Shown here piece by piece: positions 27,861 to 37,009 of a DNA stretch of 63,508 nt (the stretch's first letter is position 1; the number at the start of each line of letters is the position of its first letter). Source of the DNA: Marinisporobacter sp. (GTDB lineage Bacteria; Bacillota; Clostridia; Peptostreptococcales; Thermotaleaceae); assembly GCA_025210395.1 (NCBI GenBank), contig JAOARV010000028.1:1-63508 (forward strand). Reading direction: 5' to 3'. The notes below the pieces were generated by a model, which saw nothing but the letters and a program-made list of their open reading frames with translations, had not been told where the DNA came from and did no database searches. The position numbers and the translations under genes are program-made.

Positions 27861-28100
27861 ATGGCAAAAGCAAGAGGTAAGGTTTCTTTTAATGAAAATT
27901 TATGTAAGGGTTGTGAATTATGTACAACAGTCTGTCCCGTGAATATAGTAGTGATGGACCTGAAAAGAATTAATATTAAAGGATATCATCCTGCCACTGT
28001 AAAAGAAATGGATCAATGTATTGGATGTGGAAATTGTGCTACTATGTGTCCTGATTTAGTTATTACGGTTGAGAGAGAAATAAGAAAGGAGGAAGAATAA
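27861..28100 (+). CDS. 2-oxoacid:ferredoxin oxidoreductase, delta (ferredoxin) subunit
   Basis: A 79-aa 2[4Fe-4S] ferredoxin with CKGCELCTTVCPVNIV and CIGCGNCATMCPDLV. It carries electrons from the thiamine diphosphate site to free ferredoxin. The start at 27861 follows AAGGAGGG. The next gene starts immediately after its stop. It belongs to the four-subunit VOR/KOR class. Confidence 0.9.
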   Translation: MAKARGKVSFNENLCKGCELCTTVCPVNIVVMDLKRINIKGYHPATVKEMDQCIGCGNCATMCPDLVITVEREIRKEEE

Positions 28101-29162
28101 ATGGCAAAGATCTTGATGAAAGGTAATGAAGCTATTGCTGCTGCTGCAATCAAAGGCGGATGTAAATTTTTCTTTGGTTATCCTATTACCCCACAAAATG
28201 AATTACCTGAATACATGGCAAGAGAGCTTCATAAGACTGGAGGATGTTTTGTACAAGCAGAAAGTGAAGTAGCTGCAATTAACATGGTATATGGTGCAGC
28301 AGGAGCAGGAGCTAGAGTCATGACTTCTTCTTCTTCTCCAGGAATTGCACTAAAACAAGAAGGAATCAGTTATATAGCAGGAGCTGAGCTTCCCTGTGTC
28401 ATTGTAAATATATCTCGTGGGGGTCCAGGTCTTGGCGGTATTCAACCAGCTCAATCAGATTATTTCCAAAATACAAGAGGGGGAGGAAATGGAGATTATA
28501 GATTATTAGTTTATGCTCCAGCAACCCTTCAAGAGGCAGTAGATTTGACCATGGAAGCTTTTGATGCAGCAGATTACTACAGAAATCCAGTAGTGATCTC
28601 TGGTGATGGAATGATTGGACAAATGATGGAGCCTATTGAATTTAAAGAACCTAAAAAAAGAAATCTTTCTCCAAAGGATTGGGCAACAGATGGAACAAAA
28701 GGAGAAAGAGAGCCAAATATTATTAACTCCCTTGCACTAGACCCAGCAGAACTAGAAAAACACAACATTCGATTAAAGGAAAAGTATGATTTAATAGAAA
28801 AAAATGAAGTTCGGTATGAAGTTTATAACATGGAAAGAGCAGAAGTTGTGATTGTTGCTTATGGTACAACTTCAAGGATTGTAAAAAATGCTATTGCAGC
28901 TCTTAAGAAAGAAGGAATCCATGTAGGACTTATTAGACCCATTACTCTATGGCCTTATCCAATGAAAGCCTTTGACCAAATGCCTGATACAACAAAAGCT
29001 TTATTATGTGTTGAAATGAGTATGGGGCAAATGATTGATGATGTAAAAATTGCAAATAAAGGAAGATTTCCAGTTCATTTTTACGGTAGGAGTGGAGGAA
29101 TGGTTCCAGATCCTGATGGAATCGTAGGAAAAGTAAAGGAACTCTTAGGAGGTGAGAGGTAA
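28101..29162 (+). CDS. 2-oxoacid:ferredoxin oxidoreductase, alpha subunit (VorB/KorA type)
   Basis: A 353-aa subunit with KGGCKFFFGYPITPQNE near residues 18-34, VMTSSSSPGIALKQEG, and RGGPGLGGIQPAQSDY, typical of VOR/KOR alpha chains that bind the 2-oxoacid and pyrimidine side of thiamine diphosphate. Its stop overlaps the next start by 1 nt. With Ptb and Buk it supports oxidative decarboxylation of 2-oxoacids, probably branched-chain, to acyl-CoA with reduced ferredoxin. 2-oxoglutarate is an alternative substrate. Confidence 0.9.
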   Translation: MAKILMKGNEAIAAAAIKGGCKFFFGYPITPQNELPEYMARELHKTGGCFVQAESEVAAINMVYGAAGAGARVMTSSSSPGIALKQEGISYIAGAELPCVIVNISRGGPGLGGIQPAQSDYFQNTRGGGNGDYRLLVYAPATLQEAVDLTMEAFDAADYYRNPVVISGDGMIGQMMEPIEFKEPKKRNLSPKDWATDGTKGEREPNIINSLALDPAELEKHNIRLKEKYDLIEKNEVRYEVYNMERAEVVIVAYGTTSRIVKNAIAALKKEGIHVGLIRPITLWPYPMKAFDQMPDTTKALLCVEMSMGQMIDDVKIANKGRFPVHFYGRSGGMVPDPDGIVGKVKELLGGER

Positions 29163-29908
29163 TGACTACTGTATTTAAAAGAACAAATGGATTAAAGGAG
29201 CTACCTACTCATTATTGTCCAGGATGCACTCATGGAATTATCCATAGATTAGTGGGAGAGGTTTTAGAAGAGCTTGATTTATTAGGAAAAGCTATAGGGG
29301 TTGCGCCTGTTGGATGTTCTGTTCTTGCTTATGAATATTTTAATTGTGATATGCATGAAGCAGCTCATGGACGTGCGCCAGCTGTTGCAACAGGTATCAA
29401 AAGAGTTCATAAAGACGCCACTGTATTTACTTATCAAGGAGATGGAGACTTAGCATCTATTGGTGCTGCTGAAATCGTTCATGCAGCTCATAGAGGGGAA
29501 AAGATTACTACTATTTTTGTAAACAATGCTATTTATGGGATGACAGGTGGACAAATGGCACCTACTACATTGATCGGACAAAAATCTACCACATCCCCTT
29601 ATGGCAGAGATGAAAATCACGAGGGAATGCCTCTAAGAGTTTCTGAAATGCTTGCAACTATAACAGGGGCAGTATTTGTAGAAAGAGTTTCTGTAGATAC
29701 ACCAGCCAATATTAGAAAAGCGAAAAAAGCCATCAAAAAAGCTTTTGAAGTACAAATGGAAGGAAAAGGTTTTGGTATTGTAGAGGTTTTATCAACTTGT
29801 CCTACAAACTGGGGACTTATGCCTACAGAAGCTTTGAAGTGGCTTAGAGACAATATGATTCCTTATTATCCATTAGGAAATTTCCGTACACCACAGGAGG
29901 TGAAGTAA
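29162..29908 (+). CDS. 2-oxoacid:ferredoxin oxidoreductase, beta (TPP) subunit
   Basis: A 248-aa beta subunit with YCPGCTHGIIHR near the N-terminus, GVAPVGCS, and the thiamine diphosphate motif YQGDGDLASIG ending in FVNNAIYGMTGGQ. It forms the catalytic site with the alpha subunit. Confidence 0.92.
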   Translation: MTTVFKRTNGLKELPTHYCPGCTHGIIHRLVGEVLEELDLLGKAIGVAPVGCSVLAYEYFNCDMHEAAHGRAPAVATGIKRVHKDATVFTYQGDGDLASIGAAEIVHAAHRGEKITTIFVNNAIYGMTGGQMAPTTLIGQKSTTSPYGRDENHEGMPLRVSEMLATITGAVFVERVSVDTPANIRKAKKAIKKAFEVQMEGKGFGIVEVLSTCPTNWGLMPTEALKWLRDNMIPYYPLGNFRTPQEVK

Positions 29909-29909
29909 T

Positions 29910-30452
29910 ATGGCAACACAAGAAATTGTTTGTGCAGGATTTGGCGGGCAAGGTGTTATGTCCATGGGGCAGCTTTTAACTTATGCAGGAATGATTGAAG
30001 GAAAGAATGTTTCATGGCTGCCATCTTATGGACCAGAAATGCGTGGAGGTACTGCAAACTGTGGCGTCGTTGTTTCAGATAATCCTGTAGGCTCTCCGAT
30101 TGTAACAGATTCAACTGCTGCCATTGTAATGAATCTACCATCTCTTTTTAAATTTGAAAAGACTCTTGTAAAGGACGGATTATTACTTATAAATAGTTCA
30201 TTAATTGATCAAAAGACATCAAGAGAGGATGTAAAAGCATACTATATTCCTGCAAATGAAATAGCCAATGAGCTAGGAAATGGAAAAGTTGCAAATATGG
30301 TTATGCTAGGATCATTTTTAGAGATAACTAAAACTGTAAAAATTGAATCTATTCTTGCAGCATTCAAAAAAGTATTTGGCCCGACCAAAGAGCATTTGGT
30401 TCCTTTAAATAAGGAAGCTTTAGAAAAGGGTGCTATGTATGTAAGAAGCTAA
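29910..30452 (+). CDS. 2-oxoacid:ferredoxin oxidoreductase, gamma subunit
   Basis: A 180-aa gamma subunit with AGFGGQGVMSMGQLL at the N-terminus and SYGPEMRGGTANCGVV, which match the CoA-binding gamma domain of this family. It is the last gene of the operon before a strong terminator. Confidence 0.92.
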   Translation: MATQEIVCAGFGGQGVMSMGQLLTYAGMIEGKNVSWLPSYGPEMRGGTANCGVVVSDNPVGSPIVTDSTAAIVMNLPSLFKFEKTLVKDGLLLINSSLIDQKTSREDVKAYYIPANEIANELGNGKVANMVMLGSFLEITKTVKIESILAAFKKVFGPTKEHLVPLNKEALEKGAMYVRS

Positions 30453-30454
30453 AG

Positions 30455-30488
30455 AAAATGACGAGTAGAGATACTCGTCATTTTTCTA
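30455..30488 (+). terminator. terminator of the ptb-buk-oxidoreductase operon
   Basis: A perfect stem, AAAATGACGAGTA / TACTCGTCATTTT, with a T tail, 3 nt after the gamma subunit stop. Confidence 0.92.
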
Positions 30489-30688
30489 TTAGTGAGCAAA
30501 AAAATGACTGTATTTCATGTATAAAATAATGCATTTCATGTATTAAATAATGCCTTTTGTGAAATTATGGATTAAGAAACTGATAAAGCCTTTTTAAATT
30601 ATCTGAATTTTTGTATAATAATAAAAAAGAGATTTTTATATCATAAGAAAAATTCATATGAAGGATATGGATAGATAGGAGATTGCAC

Positions 30689-31183
30689 ATGGAATATACA
30701 GAATATATAGAAAAAATAGAAAAAAAGCTAAAGGCACATTTCGATATTAAAAGAGATTATCTATATAAAGATTTACAGATAGATTTGTATGCAAAATATC
30801 ATATAAGAAATGAAAGATATATGGCAAGCAAAAAAGTACCTATTTATGGATTTGAAAATAATGAATACTGCTTTATAAAATATTTTGATGATCTAACAGA
30901 AGAAAAGTTAAAAAATTTTATAGAATATTTGAAATTATCTATAGATGATTTTGTACATCCTCATGCAGAGCATATGTCAAGTGTTGTAACAGGAGTTTTA
31001 GTAACAAATAATGAAGAGGATAAAAAAATATCAGATGTGGCTAGAAAATTCAAATTTCACAAAAGCTTTGCTTTTGGGTTTAAGGGGTGGGTGGATATAA
31101 GACTGGTTTTAGTCTACTTAGGTAAAAGTGTTGTTGTTACTAATAAAAAAGGAAAGGAGGTGCAGGAAGTCTATAAGGTTTAA
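30689..31183 (+). CDS. hypothetical protein next to cstA
   Basis: A protein of about 164 aa that I do not recognise. It has alpha/beta character, no signal peptide or transmembrane segment, and a central H-x-H-x3-H stretch (HPHAEH) that could bind metal. ATG 30689 follows AGGAGA at good spacing. It ends 27 nt before cstA and may be co-transcribed. Proteins with a similar length and context are sometimes found with membrane transport genes, but I infer no function. Confidence 0.6.
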   Translation: MEYTEYIEKIEKKLKAHFDIKRDYLYKDLQIDLYAKYHIRNERYMASKKVPIYGFENNEYCFIKYFDDLTEEKLKNFIEYLKLSIDDFVHPHAEHMSSVVTGVLVTNNEEDKKISDVARKFKFHKSFAFGFKGWVDIRLVLVYLGKSVVVTNKKGKEVQEVYKV

Positions 31184-31210
31184 AATAAAAAAATATAAAG
31201 GAGGATGTTT

Positions 31211-32824
31211 ATGAACTCATTATGGTTAATTCTTGTCAGTATCGTTATTTTCAGTATTGCATATGTAACCTATGGAAGTTGGCTTGCAAAACAGTGGGGA
31301 GTTGATCCAACGAGAAAAACACCTGCTCATACAATTAATGATGGTGTAGACTATGTGCCTGCAAAAGCCCCTGTACTTATGGGACATCACTTTGCATCTA
31401 TTGCTGGAGCAGGACCAATCGTAGGACCTATTGCAGCAGCAGTATTTGGATGGGTTCCTGTAATGCTTTGGATTATTATTGGAGGTATTTTCTTTGGTGG
31501 CGTACAGGATTATGGTTCTCTTTTTGCATCTGTAAGACATGAGGGAAAATCTATTGGTCAAATTATCGAAGTAAATATGGGTAAAAATATGAAAAAATTA
31601 TTTGCAATCTTTGCATGGCTTACATTATTATTAGTTGTTGCAGCCTTTGTAAATATTGTTGCTAATACATTTGTAAGTGTTCCAGCAGCAGCTACAGCAT
31701 CCGTATTATTTATTTTCTTAGCTATTGCATTTGGATTCTTTGTATATAGAAAAGGTGCACCAATAGGCGTATCTAGTATAATAGGGGTTATTCTTTTATT
31801 TGCATGTATCGCTGTAGGAAACATGTTTCCACTTGCACTTAGTAAAAATGTATGGATTGCTATTTTATTAGGATATATTTTTATTGCATCTGTAACACCT
31901 GTATGGATATTACTTCAGCCTAGAGATTATTTAAATTCATTTTTATTATATGCAATGCTTCTTGGTGCAGTACTAGGACTTATATTCTACAGACCAACCA
32001 TTCAATTACCAGCTTTTACAGGATTTACAGCAGCTAATGGTTGGAATATGTTCCCAATGTTATTTGTTGTTGTAGCCTGTGGTGCCATTTCTGGATTCCA
32101 CTCACTAGTTGGTTCAGGAACAACTTCTAAGCAAATGGATAATGAAGCTGATGCAAAGCCTGTTGGCTATGGTGGAATGCTCATTGAGTGTGTATTAGCA
32201 GTTATAGCTATTATTACAGCAGCTTATATTTCAAAGGAAAAGCTCGCAGAATTAGCAGGAGCAGGTGGACCTGTAAACGTATTCTCAGATGGTATTGGTG
32301 TATTTATGTCTAAGTTTGGTATAGATTATGCTATTGGAAAATCTTTTGTTGCCTTATCTGTATCTGCTTTTGCATTAACAAGCTTAGATACAGGTACAAG
32401 ACTTGGAAGATTTATATTCCAAGAATTCTTTGAAGACCCTACAAAGGAAACACAAACGATCTTAGCCAATCGCTTTGTCGCTACAGCCATTACCGTTGTA
32501 TTAGGTGGGCTTTTAGCAGTAGGAAGCTGGACAAAAATTTGGCCAATATTCGGTTCGGCTAATCAATTACTTGCAGCATTGGCACTGATTACTCTTGCTG
32601 TATGGCTCAAGAATAGTGGTAGGAATTATATGATGTTTGCAATACCGATGGTATTTATGTTTGCTGTTACAGTTGTTGCATTACTCCAGCTATTGAAAGG
32701 AAATCTTGTTTCAGGAAATTATATTTTAGTAATATTTGCAGTATTATTATTACTACTAGCTGTGATCTTAGCTGTTGCAGGAATGAAGATATTAAGGAAA
32801 CCTTCAGAAAAAATTGATGCATAA
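31211..32824 (+). CDS. cstA: CstA-family carbon starvation / peptide transporter
   Basis: A membrane protein of about 537 aa with a CstA N-terminus (YGSWLAKQWG, RKTPAHTINDGVDYVPAKAP, FASIAGAGPIVGPIAAAVFG) and around 14-16 hydrophobic segments, ending in a short charged tail. CstA proteins import pyruvate or peptides. I chose ATG 31211, six nt after AAGGAGG; ATG 31205 abuts the site. In a clostridium with three M42 peptidase genes nearby, peptide or pyruvate uptake fits. It is followed by a terminator. Confidence 0.9.
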   Translation: MNSLWLILVSIVIFSIAYVTYGSWLAKQWGVDPTRKTPAHTINDGVDYVPAKAPVLMGHHFASIAGAGPIVGPIAAAVFGWVPVMLWIIIGGIFFGGVQDYGSLFASVRHEGKSIGQIIEVNMGKNMKKLFAIFAWLTLLLVVAAFVNIVANTFVSVPAAATASVLFIFLAIAFGFFVYRKGAPIGVSSIIGVILLFACIAVGNMFPLALSKNVWIAILLGYIFIASVTPVWILLQPRDYLNSFLLYAMLLGAVLGLIFYRPTIQLPAFTGFTAANGWNMFPMLFVVVACGAISGFHSLVGSGTTSKQMDNEADAKPVGYGGMLIECVLAVIAIITAAYISKEKLAELAGAGGPVNVFSDGIGVFMSKFGIDYAIGKSFVALSVSAFALTSLDTGTRLGRFIFQEFFEDPTKETQTILANRFVATAITVVLGGLLAVGSWTKIWPIFGSANQLLAALALITLAVWLKNSGRNYMMFAIPMVFMFAVTVVALLQLLKGNLVSGNYILVIFAVLLLLLAVILAVAGMKILRKPSEKIDA

Positions 32825-32856
32825 GAAAAATGGCTTTCGCCATTTTTCTTTTTTTT
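32823..32856 (+). terminator. terminator after cstA
   Basis: AAGAAAAATGGC / GCCATTTTTCTT with a TTTC loop and a long T tail. Confidence 0.92.
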
Positions 32857-32933
32857 ATGTGCTAGGAAATTATAAAATTTAGAATCTGTGGATAATTTAT
32901 GATTGAGAAATCAAATGTTTGATCACTTTGAGT

Positions 32934-32971
32934 AAGTTTTATTACAAAAGAATAGTTTTGTAATAAAACTT
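32934..32971. repeat. 16-bp perfect inverted repeat in the cstA-glmM gap
   Basis: AAGTTTTATTACAAAA and TTTTGTAATAAAACTT are separated by 6 nt. There is no T run after it, so it is not a standard terminator. It lies 50 bp upstream of the presumed glmM promoter. It could be an operator or a remnant of a small mobile sequence. Confidence 0.65.
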
Positions 32972-33021
32972 GCGAAATGAGCATATGCGATTAGTTACAT
33001 GCGAATTTTTTAACAGTAAAA

Positions 33022-33050
33022 TTGAATACAATACTTGAATATGATAAAAT
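33022..33050 (+). promoter_or_regulatory. candidate sigma-A promoter for glmM
   Basis: TTGAAT, a 17-nt spacer and TAAAAT, about 80 bp upstream of the glmM start. Confidence 0.55.
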
Positions 33051-33131
33051 AGTATAGATTCACTATTTATATTTTCACATATAATAATCATAAGAAGAAA
33101 AGATAGACTATGATGAGAGGAGTCTACTCGA

Positions 33132-34478
33132 ATGGGAAAGTTGTTTGGGACTGATGGAGTAAGAGGAATTGCCAATAAAGAATTGACAGCAGATTTAGCA
33201 TATAAGTTAGGAAGATTTGGAGCTTATGTACTTACAAAAGGAAAGAAGAAAGCAAAAATTGTTATAGGAAAAGATACAAGAATATCAGGAGATTTATTAG
33301 AATCTGCATTAATTGCAGGAATCCTATCAACAGGATCAGATTGCTTATGTGTAGGGGTTGTACCAACACCAGCAGTAGCATATCTGACAAGACATTATGA
33401 TGCAGATGCAGGAGTAGTTATTTCTGCTTCTCATAATCCAGTTGAATATAATGGTATAAAGTTTTTTAATCAAGATGGATTTAAGCTTCCAGATGAAGTA
33501 GAAGAAGAAATAGAAGAAATGATCTTAAATGATCAAGAAATAGATGCAAATCCTACAGGAAAAGACCTTGGAAGAAAAATAGAAATAGATGATGCAATTA
33601 AACAATATGCAAGTTTCTTAAAAAATACTATAGATGTGGATTTAAGAGGAATGAAAATAGCTGTAGACTGTTCTAATGGTGCAGCTTATGTAGCAGCACC
33701 ATCTCTATTATCAGCTCTAGGTGCTGAGATAAAAATTATCCATCATAAACCAGATGGACTCAATATTAATTTGAATTGTGGTTCAACACATCCTGAAGAA
33801 GTACAAAAGGTAGTTCTGGATTGGGGTGCTGATATAGGATTAGCCTTTGATGGAGATGCAGACAGATTGATTGCTGTAGATGAAAAAGGGCAAATTGTTG
33901 ATGGAGATAAAATTCTTACAATCTGTGGAACAGGTTTGAAGGAAAAAGGGAAACTTCCAAAAGACACAGTAGTTGCTACGGTTATGAGTAATATGGGTCT
34001 GGAAAAAGCATTAAGTGAAGTTGGATGTAAAATAGAAAAAACAAAAGTTGGAGATCGATATGTTCTTGAAAAAATGAAAGAAGAAGGATATGTTCTTGGA
34101 GGAGAACAATCAGGACATATCATATTCTTAGAACATAATACAACAGGAGATGGACTTTTATCCGCATTACAGCTTTTAAGCATTGTAAAAGAAAAAAAAC
34201 AATCTGTATCAAAGCTTGCAAGTGCTATGACTACGTATCCACAAGTACTTGTGAATGCTAAGGTAAGCAATGATAAAAAAATGAAATACATGGAAGACAG
34301 TGTCATTGCAGATGAAATACAAAAGCTTGAAAAAATAATGGATGGAGAAGGAAGAGTCCTCATTAGACCTTCTGGAACAGAGCCGTTAGTAAGAGTTATG
34401 CTTGAAGGAAAAGACATCAAACAATTAAAAGCTTTAAGTGAAGAATTAGCAGGAATTATTGAAGAAAGATTAAATTAA
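33132..34478 (+). CDS. glmM: phosphoglucosamine mutase
   Basis: A 448-aa alpha-D-phosphohexomutase. The N-terminus GTDGVRGIAN is typical of GlmM. The phosphoserine loop is ISASHNP (Ser100), the magnesium loop is DGDADR, and the C-terminal phosphate-binding loop is RPSGTEPLVRV. It converts glucosamine 6-phosphate to glucosamine 1-phosphate for UDP-GlcNAc and cell-wall synthesis. GlmS, the preceding step, is encoded downstream under separate ribozyme control. Start ATG 33132 is preceded by GAGGAG. Confidence 0.96.
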   Translation: MGKLFGTDGVRGIANKELTADLAYKLGRFGAYVLTKGKKKAKIVIGKDTRISGDLLESALIAGILSTGSDCLCVGVVPTPAVAYLTRHYDADAGVVISASHNPVEYNGIKFFNQDGFKLPDEVEEEIEEMILNDQEIDANPTGKDLGRKIEIDDAIKQYASFLKNTIDVDLRGMKIAVDCSNGAAYVAAPSLLSALGAEIKIIHHKPDGLNINLNCGSTHPEEVQKVVLDWGADIGLAFDGDADRLIAVDEKGQIVDGDKILTICGTGLKEKGKLPKDTVVATVMSNMGLEKALSEVGCKIEKTKVGDRYVLEKMKEEGYVLGGEQSGHIIFLEHNTTGDGLLSALQLLSIVKEKKQSVSKLASAMTTYPQVLVNAKVSNDKKMKYMEDSVIADEIQKLEKIMDGEGRVLIRPSGTEPLVRVMLEGKDIKQLKALSEELAGIIEERLN

Positions 34479-34531
34479 GTTCACCTAAATTTAGATTTTG
34501 CATAAATTGTAATAAAACCAATTTTAAATGA

Positions 34532-34560
34532 TTGACAATCATTTAAAAAAAGCATATGAT
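34532..34560 (+). promoter_or_regulatory. sigma-A promoter for the glmS leader
   Basis: TTGACA, a 17-nt spacer and TATGAT form a near-consensus promoter 72 bp after glmM. A transcript starting near 34567 would have a leader of about 190 nt before the ribozyme cleavage site. Confidence 0.8.
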
Positions 34561-34633
34561 AAGGTGAAATAAATATTTGTAAAAATATTCAATTACCAAG
34601 AAACTAAAGTTAAAAATCATTTTTAAATGGAAT

Positions 34634-34665
34634 GCTCCCATAGGGTAGTGATATCTTATGGGAGC
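34634..34665 (+). other. leader hairpin upstream of the glmS ribozyme
   Basis: GCTCCCATA / TATGGGAGC with a 14-nt loop. No T tail follows, so it is not an obvious terminator. Confidence 0.5.
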
Positions 34666-34751
34666 TAAAAAAGCTTTGGGGGGGTAGAGAATACTTTGCT
34701 CAGAAAATGTAGAAAGGGGTGAGGCTTATAAAAGAAAAAAGAACAAAAACA

Positions 34752-34909
34752 AAAGCGCCAGAACTTAAATGAGGATCGGAAAAATTGTTTAAGTTGACGA
34801 GGTCAGGGTTTATCGAAATTTTCGGCGGATGCCCTGCGGTGTTGTCACCACCGAGAAAGAGTCTACAAAGCCTTTAAGTGATTAAAGGGACAAATAGACT
34901 TGGGTGATG
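34752..34909 (+). ncRNA. glmS ribozyme (glucosamine 6-phosphate-responsive self-cleaving riboswitch)
   Basis: The conserved core is present. The cleavage site A|GCGCCAGAACTT puts G1 at 34755. P2 pairs ACTTAAA/TTTAAGT, then GTTGACGAGG, GTTTATCGAAATTTTCGGCG and GATGCCCTGCGG follow. A P3 stem AGTCTA/TAGACT encloses CCTTTAA/TTAAAGG. In this class glucosamine 6-phosphate acts as cofactor for cleavage, exposing the downstream mRNA to RNase J. It lies 155 nt upstream of glmS. A separate 10-bp hairpin, GTATTTATGA/TCATAAATAC, follows at 34911-34939. Confidence 0.95.
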
Positions 34910-35063
34910 GGTATTTATGAAAAGAACGTTCATAAATACAAGCTAAATTTATGTATTAAATTGTGCGGATTTTATGCAAAAAGGTAGGAAAATTTTAAAA
35001 AATTCTACCTATGGTAACTTGTTGCCAAAAACAAGAAGTTAATAATTGAGAGGAGATCAAGTT

Positions 35064-36893
35064 ATGTGTGGAGTTGTTGGATATATAGGAGAAAAAGAGG
35101 TAGCACCTATTTTAATAGATGGATTATCAAAGCTTGAATATAGAGGATATGACTCAGCGGGAGTTGCTATCTTTGACGAAGGTGAAATAAAGGTTAGAAA
35201 ATTTAAGGGAAGAATGAGCACATTAGAAGAACATTTAGACAAAGAAAAGATCAAAGGAACACTTGGAATTGGGCATACAAGATGGGCAACACATGGAGAA
35301 CCATCAGATGTGAACTCTCATCCTCATACAAATTATGCAGGAAATATTGCCCTTATTCATAACGGAATTATAGAAAACTATATGAAATTAAAAGAATGGT
35401 TAATCGAAACAAATGGAGATCATTTTAAATCAGAAACAGATTCAGAAGTAATCGCACATTTAATTGATTATTTTTATGAAGGTGATTTATTAGATGCTGT
35501 ATACAAGGCAATTGACAAAATGGAAGGGGCTTATGCAATTGGTGTAATCTGTAAGGATGAGCCAGACAAAATTGTAGCAGTAAGAAAGGATAGCCCTCTT
35601 ATTGTAGGAATTGGAGAAAATGAAAATTTCATTGCATCAGATATACCAGCCCTTTTAAAATATACAAGAGATATGTATTTAATTGAAAATGATGAAGTAG
35701 TCCTTCTTACAAAGGATGAAATAAAAATATTTAATGAATTAAAACAAGAAGTGAAAAGAGACGTATTCAAGGTTACTTGGAATGCAGAAGCAGCAGAAAA
35801 AGAAGGATATGCTCACTTTATGATGAAAGAGATCAATGAACAACCAAAGGGAGTAGAAGAGACCCTTCATAGAAGATTAGACAAAGAAGACAATATCGTA
35901 TTAGATGGTATTAAGCTTACAAAAGAAGAGTTAGACAAAATTAATAAGGTTTATATAGTAGCTTGTGGTACAGCATACCATGCAGGGCTTATTGGAAAAT
36001 ATGCTATTGAAAAGTTTGCAAAGATTCCTGTAGATGTAGAGGTTGCATCTGAATTTAGATATAGAGAGCCATTTATTGATGAAAAGACATTGTTTATTGC
36101 AGTAAGTCAATCAGGAGAGACTCTAGATACTTTAGCAGCATTAAGAGAAGCAAAAAGAAAAGGTGCAAGAATTTTATCTGTAGTCAATGTAGTAGGTTCA
36201 TCCGTAGCAAGAGAATCTGATGATGTATTCTATACTTGGGCAGGACCTGAAATTGCTGTAGCATCTACAAAAGCTTATACAACACAGCTTGTATCTATGT
36301 ATTTGATTGCGCTATCTATGGCAATGACAAAGGGAAGCTTAACGAATAAAGAATATAAAAAATATGTTAAAGAATTAAAGGCTATGCCAGAGAAGATTGA
36401 AGAAATCTTAAAAGATAACGAAGGAATTCAACAGCTTGCAGATGAGCAGTTTAACAATGAAAATGTATTCTATATTGGTAGGGGACTCGATGTAGCTGTA
36501 GCGGCTGAAGGATCGCTAAAATTAAAAGAAATCTCCTATATTCACTCAGAAGCCATTGCAGCAGGAGAATTAAAGCATGGAACCATCGCTCTTATTGAAG
36601 AAGGAAGATTAGTTATAGCACTAGCGACACAAGATAAGCTTTATGATAAAATGCTTTCAAATATTCAAGAGGTTAGAGCGAGAGGAGCTTATGTTATAGG
36701 GGTAGCGAAAAAAGGAAATAAAGAAATTGAAAAATCAGCAGATAAAGTGATCTATATTCCAGATACATTAGATGAACTTAGTCCAATATTAAGTGTGGTT
36801 CCACTACAAATTTTAGCATATTATATTGCTGTGGCTAGAGGGTGCGACGTGGATAAGCCGAAAAATTTGGCAAAAAGTGTAACGGTTGAGTAG
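35064..36893 (+). CDS. glmS: glutamine--fructose-6-phosphate aminotransferase
   Basis: A 609-aa GlmS. The mature N-terminus CGVVGYIG provides the catalytic cysteine, so the start must be ATG 35064 (GAGAGGAG upstream). The glutaminase domain contains GHTRWATHG and the SIS isomerase domains contain SQSGETLDTL and VASTKAYTTQ. It makes glucosamine 6-phosphate from fructose 6-phosphate and glutamine and is repressed through its leader ribozyme. The C-terminus KNLAKSVTVE is nearly identical to other GlmS proteins; its coding DNA is the recognition site used by TnsD of Tn7-like elements, one of which starts 25 bp beyond the stop codon. Confidence 0.97.
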   Translation: MCGVVGYIGEKEVAPILIDGLSKLEYRGYDSAGVAIFDEGEIKVRKFKGRMSTLEEHLDKEKIKGTLGIGHTRWATHGEPSDVNSHPHTNYAGNIALIHNGIIENYMKLKEWLIETNGDHFKSETDSEVIAHLIDYFYEGDLLDAVYKAIDKMEGAYAIGVICKDEPDKIVAVRKDSPLIVGIGENENFIASDIPALLKYTRDMYLIENDEVVLLTKDEIKIFNELKQEVKRDVFKVTWNAEAAEKEGYAHFMMKEINEQPKGVEETLHRRLDKEDNIVLDGIKLTKEELDKINKVYIVACGTAYHAGLIGKYAIEKFAKIPVDVEVASEFRYREPFIDEKTLFIAVSQSGETLDTLAALREAKRKGARILSVVNVVGSSVARESDDVFYTWAGPEIAVASTKAYTTQLVSMYLIALSMAMTKGSLTNKEYKKYVKELKAMPEKIEEILKDNEGIQQLADEQFNNENVFYIGRGLDVAVAAEGSLKLKEISYIHSEAIAAGELKHGTIALIEEGRLVIALATQDKLYDKMLSNIQEVRARGAYVIGVAKKGNKEIEKSADKVIYIPDTLDELSPILSVVPLQILAYYIAVARGCDVDKPKNLAKSVTVE

Positions 36894-36918
36894 GGGTTAG
36901 TTGTTGACAATTGGATTA
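36841..36918 (+). other. attTn7-like attachment site
   Basis: The glmS 3' end keeps the segment TnsD reads in known Tn7, including TTGGCAAAA and ACGGTTGAGTA shared with E. coli as I recall it. The transposon end begins at 36919, exactly 25 nt after the TAG stop (36891-36893). The five bases before it, GATTA (36914-36918), are the candidate left copy of the target duplication; the partner lies beyond the window. Confidence 0.88.
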
Positions 36919-37009
36919 TGTAGTTTTGGAATAAAGTTTGATAATTTGTAATAAAGATTGATAATTTGTAAAAAAGATTGATATTTTGAAATAAAGTTTG
37001 ATAAAATCA
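36919..37009 (+). repeat. right (tnsA-proximal) end of element 1: four TnsB-type sites
   Basis: Terminal TGTAGTTTTGG, then four contiguous 20-bp repeats at 36930, 36950, 36970 and 36990 with core AATAAAGTTTGAT. This mirrors Tn7R, where four adjoining TnsB sites occupy about 90 bp. The last repeat also contains the presumed -35 of tnsA. Confidence 0.9.

Noticed and set aside
33743..34420. Long minus-strand open frame of 225 codons inside glmM
   Set aside because: Antisense to a strongly conserved gene, with no ribosome-binding site or recognisable domain; a shadow frame. Similar minus-strand frames inside other genes were rejected for the same reason.
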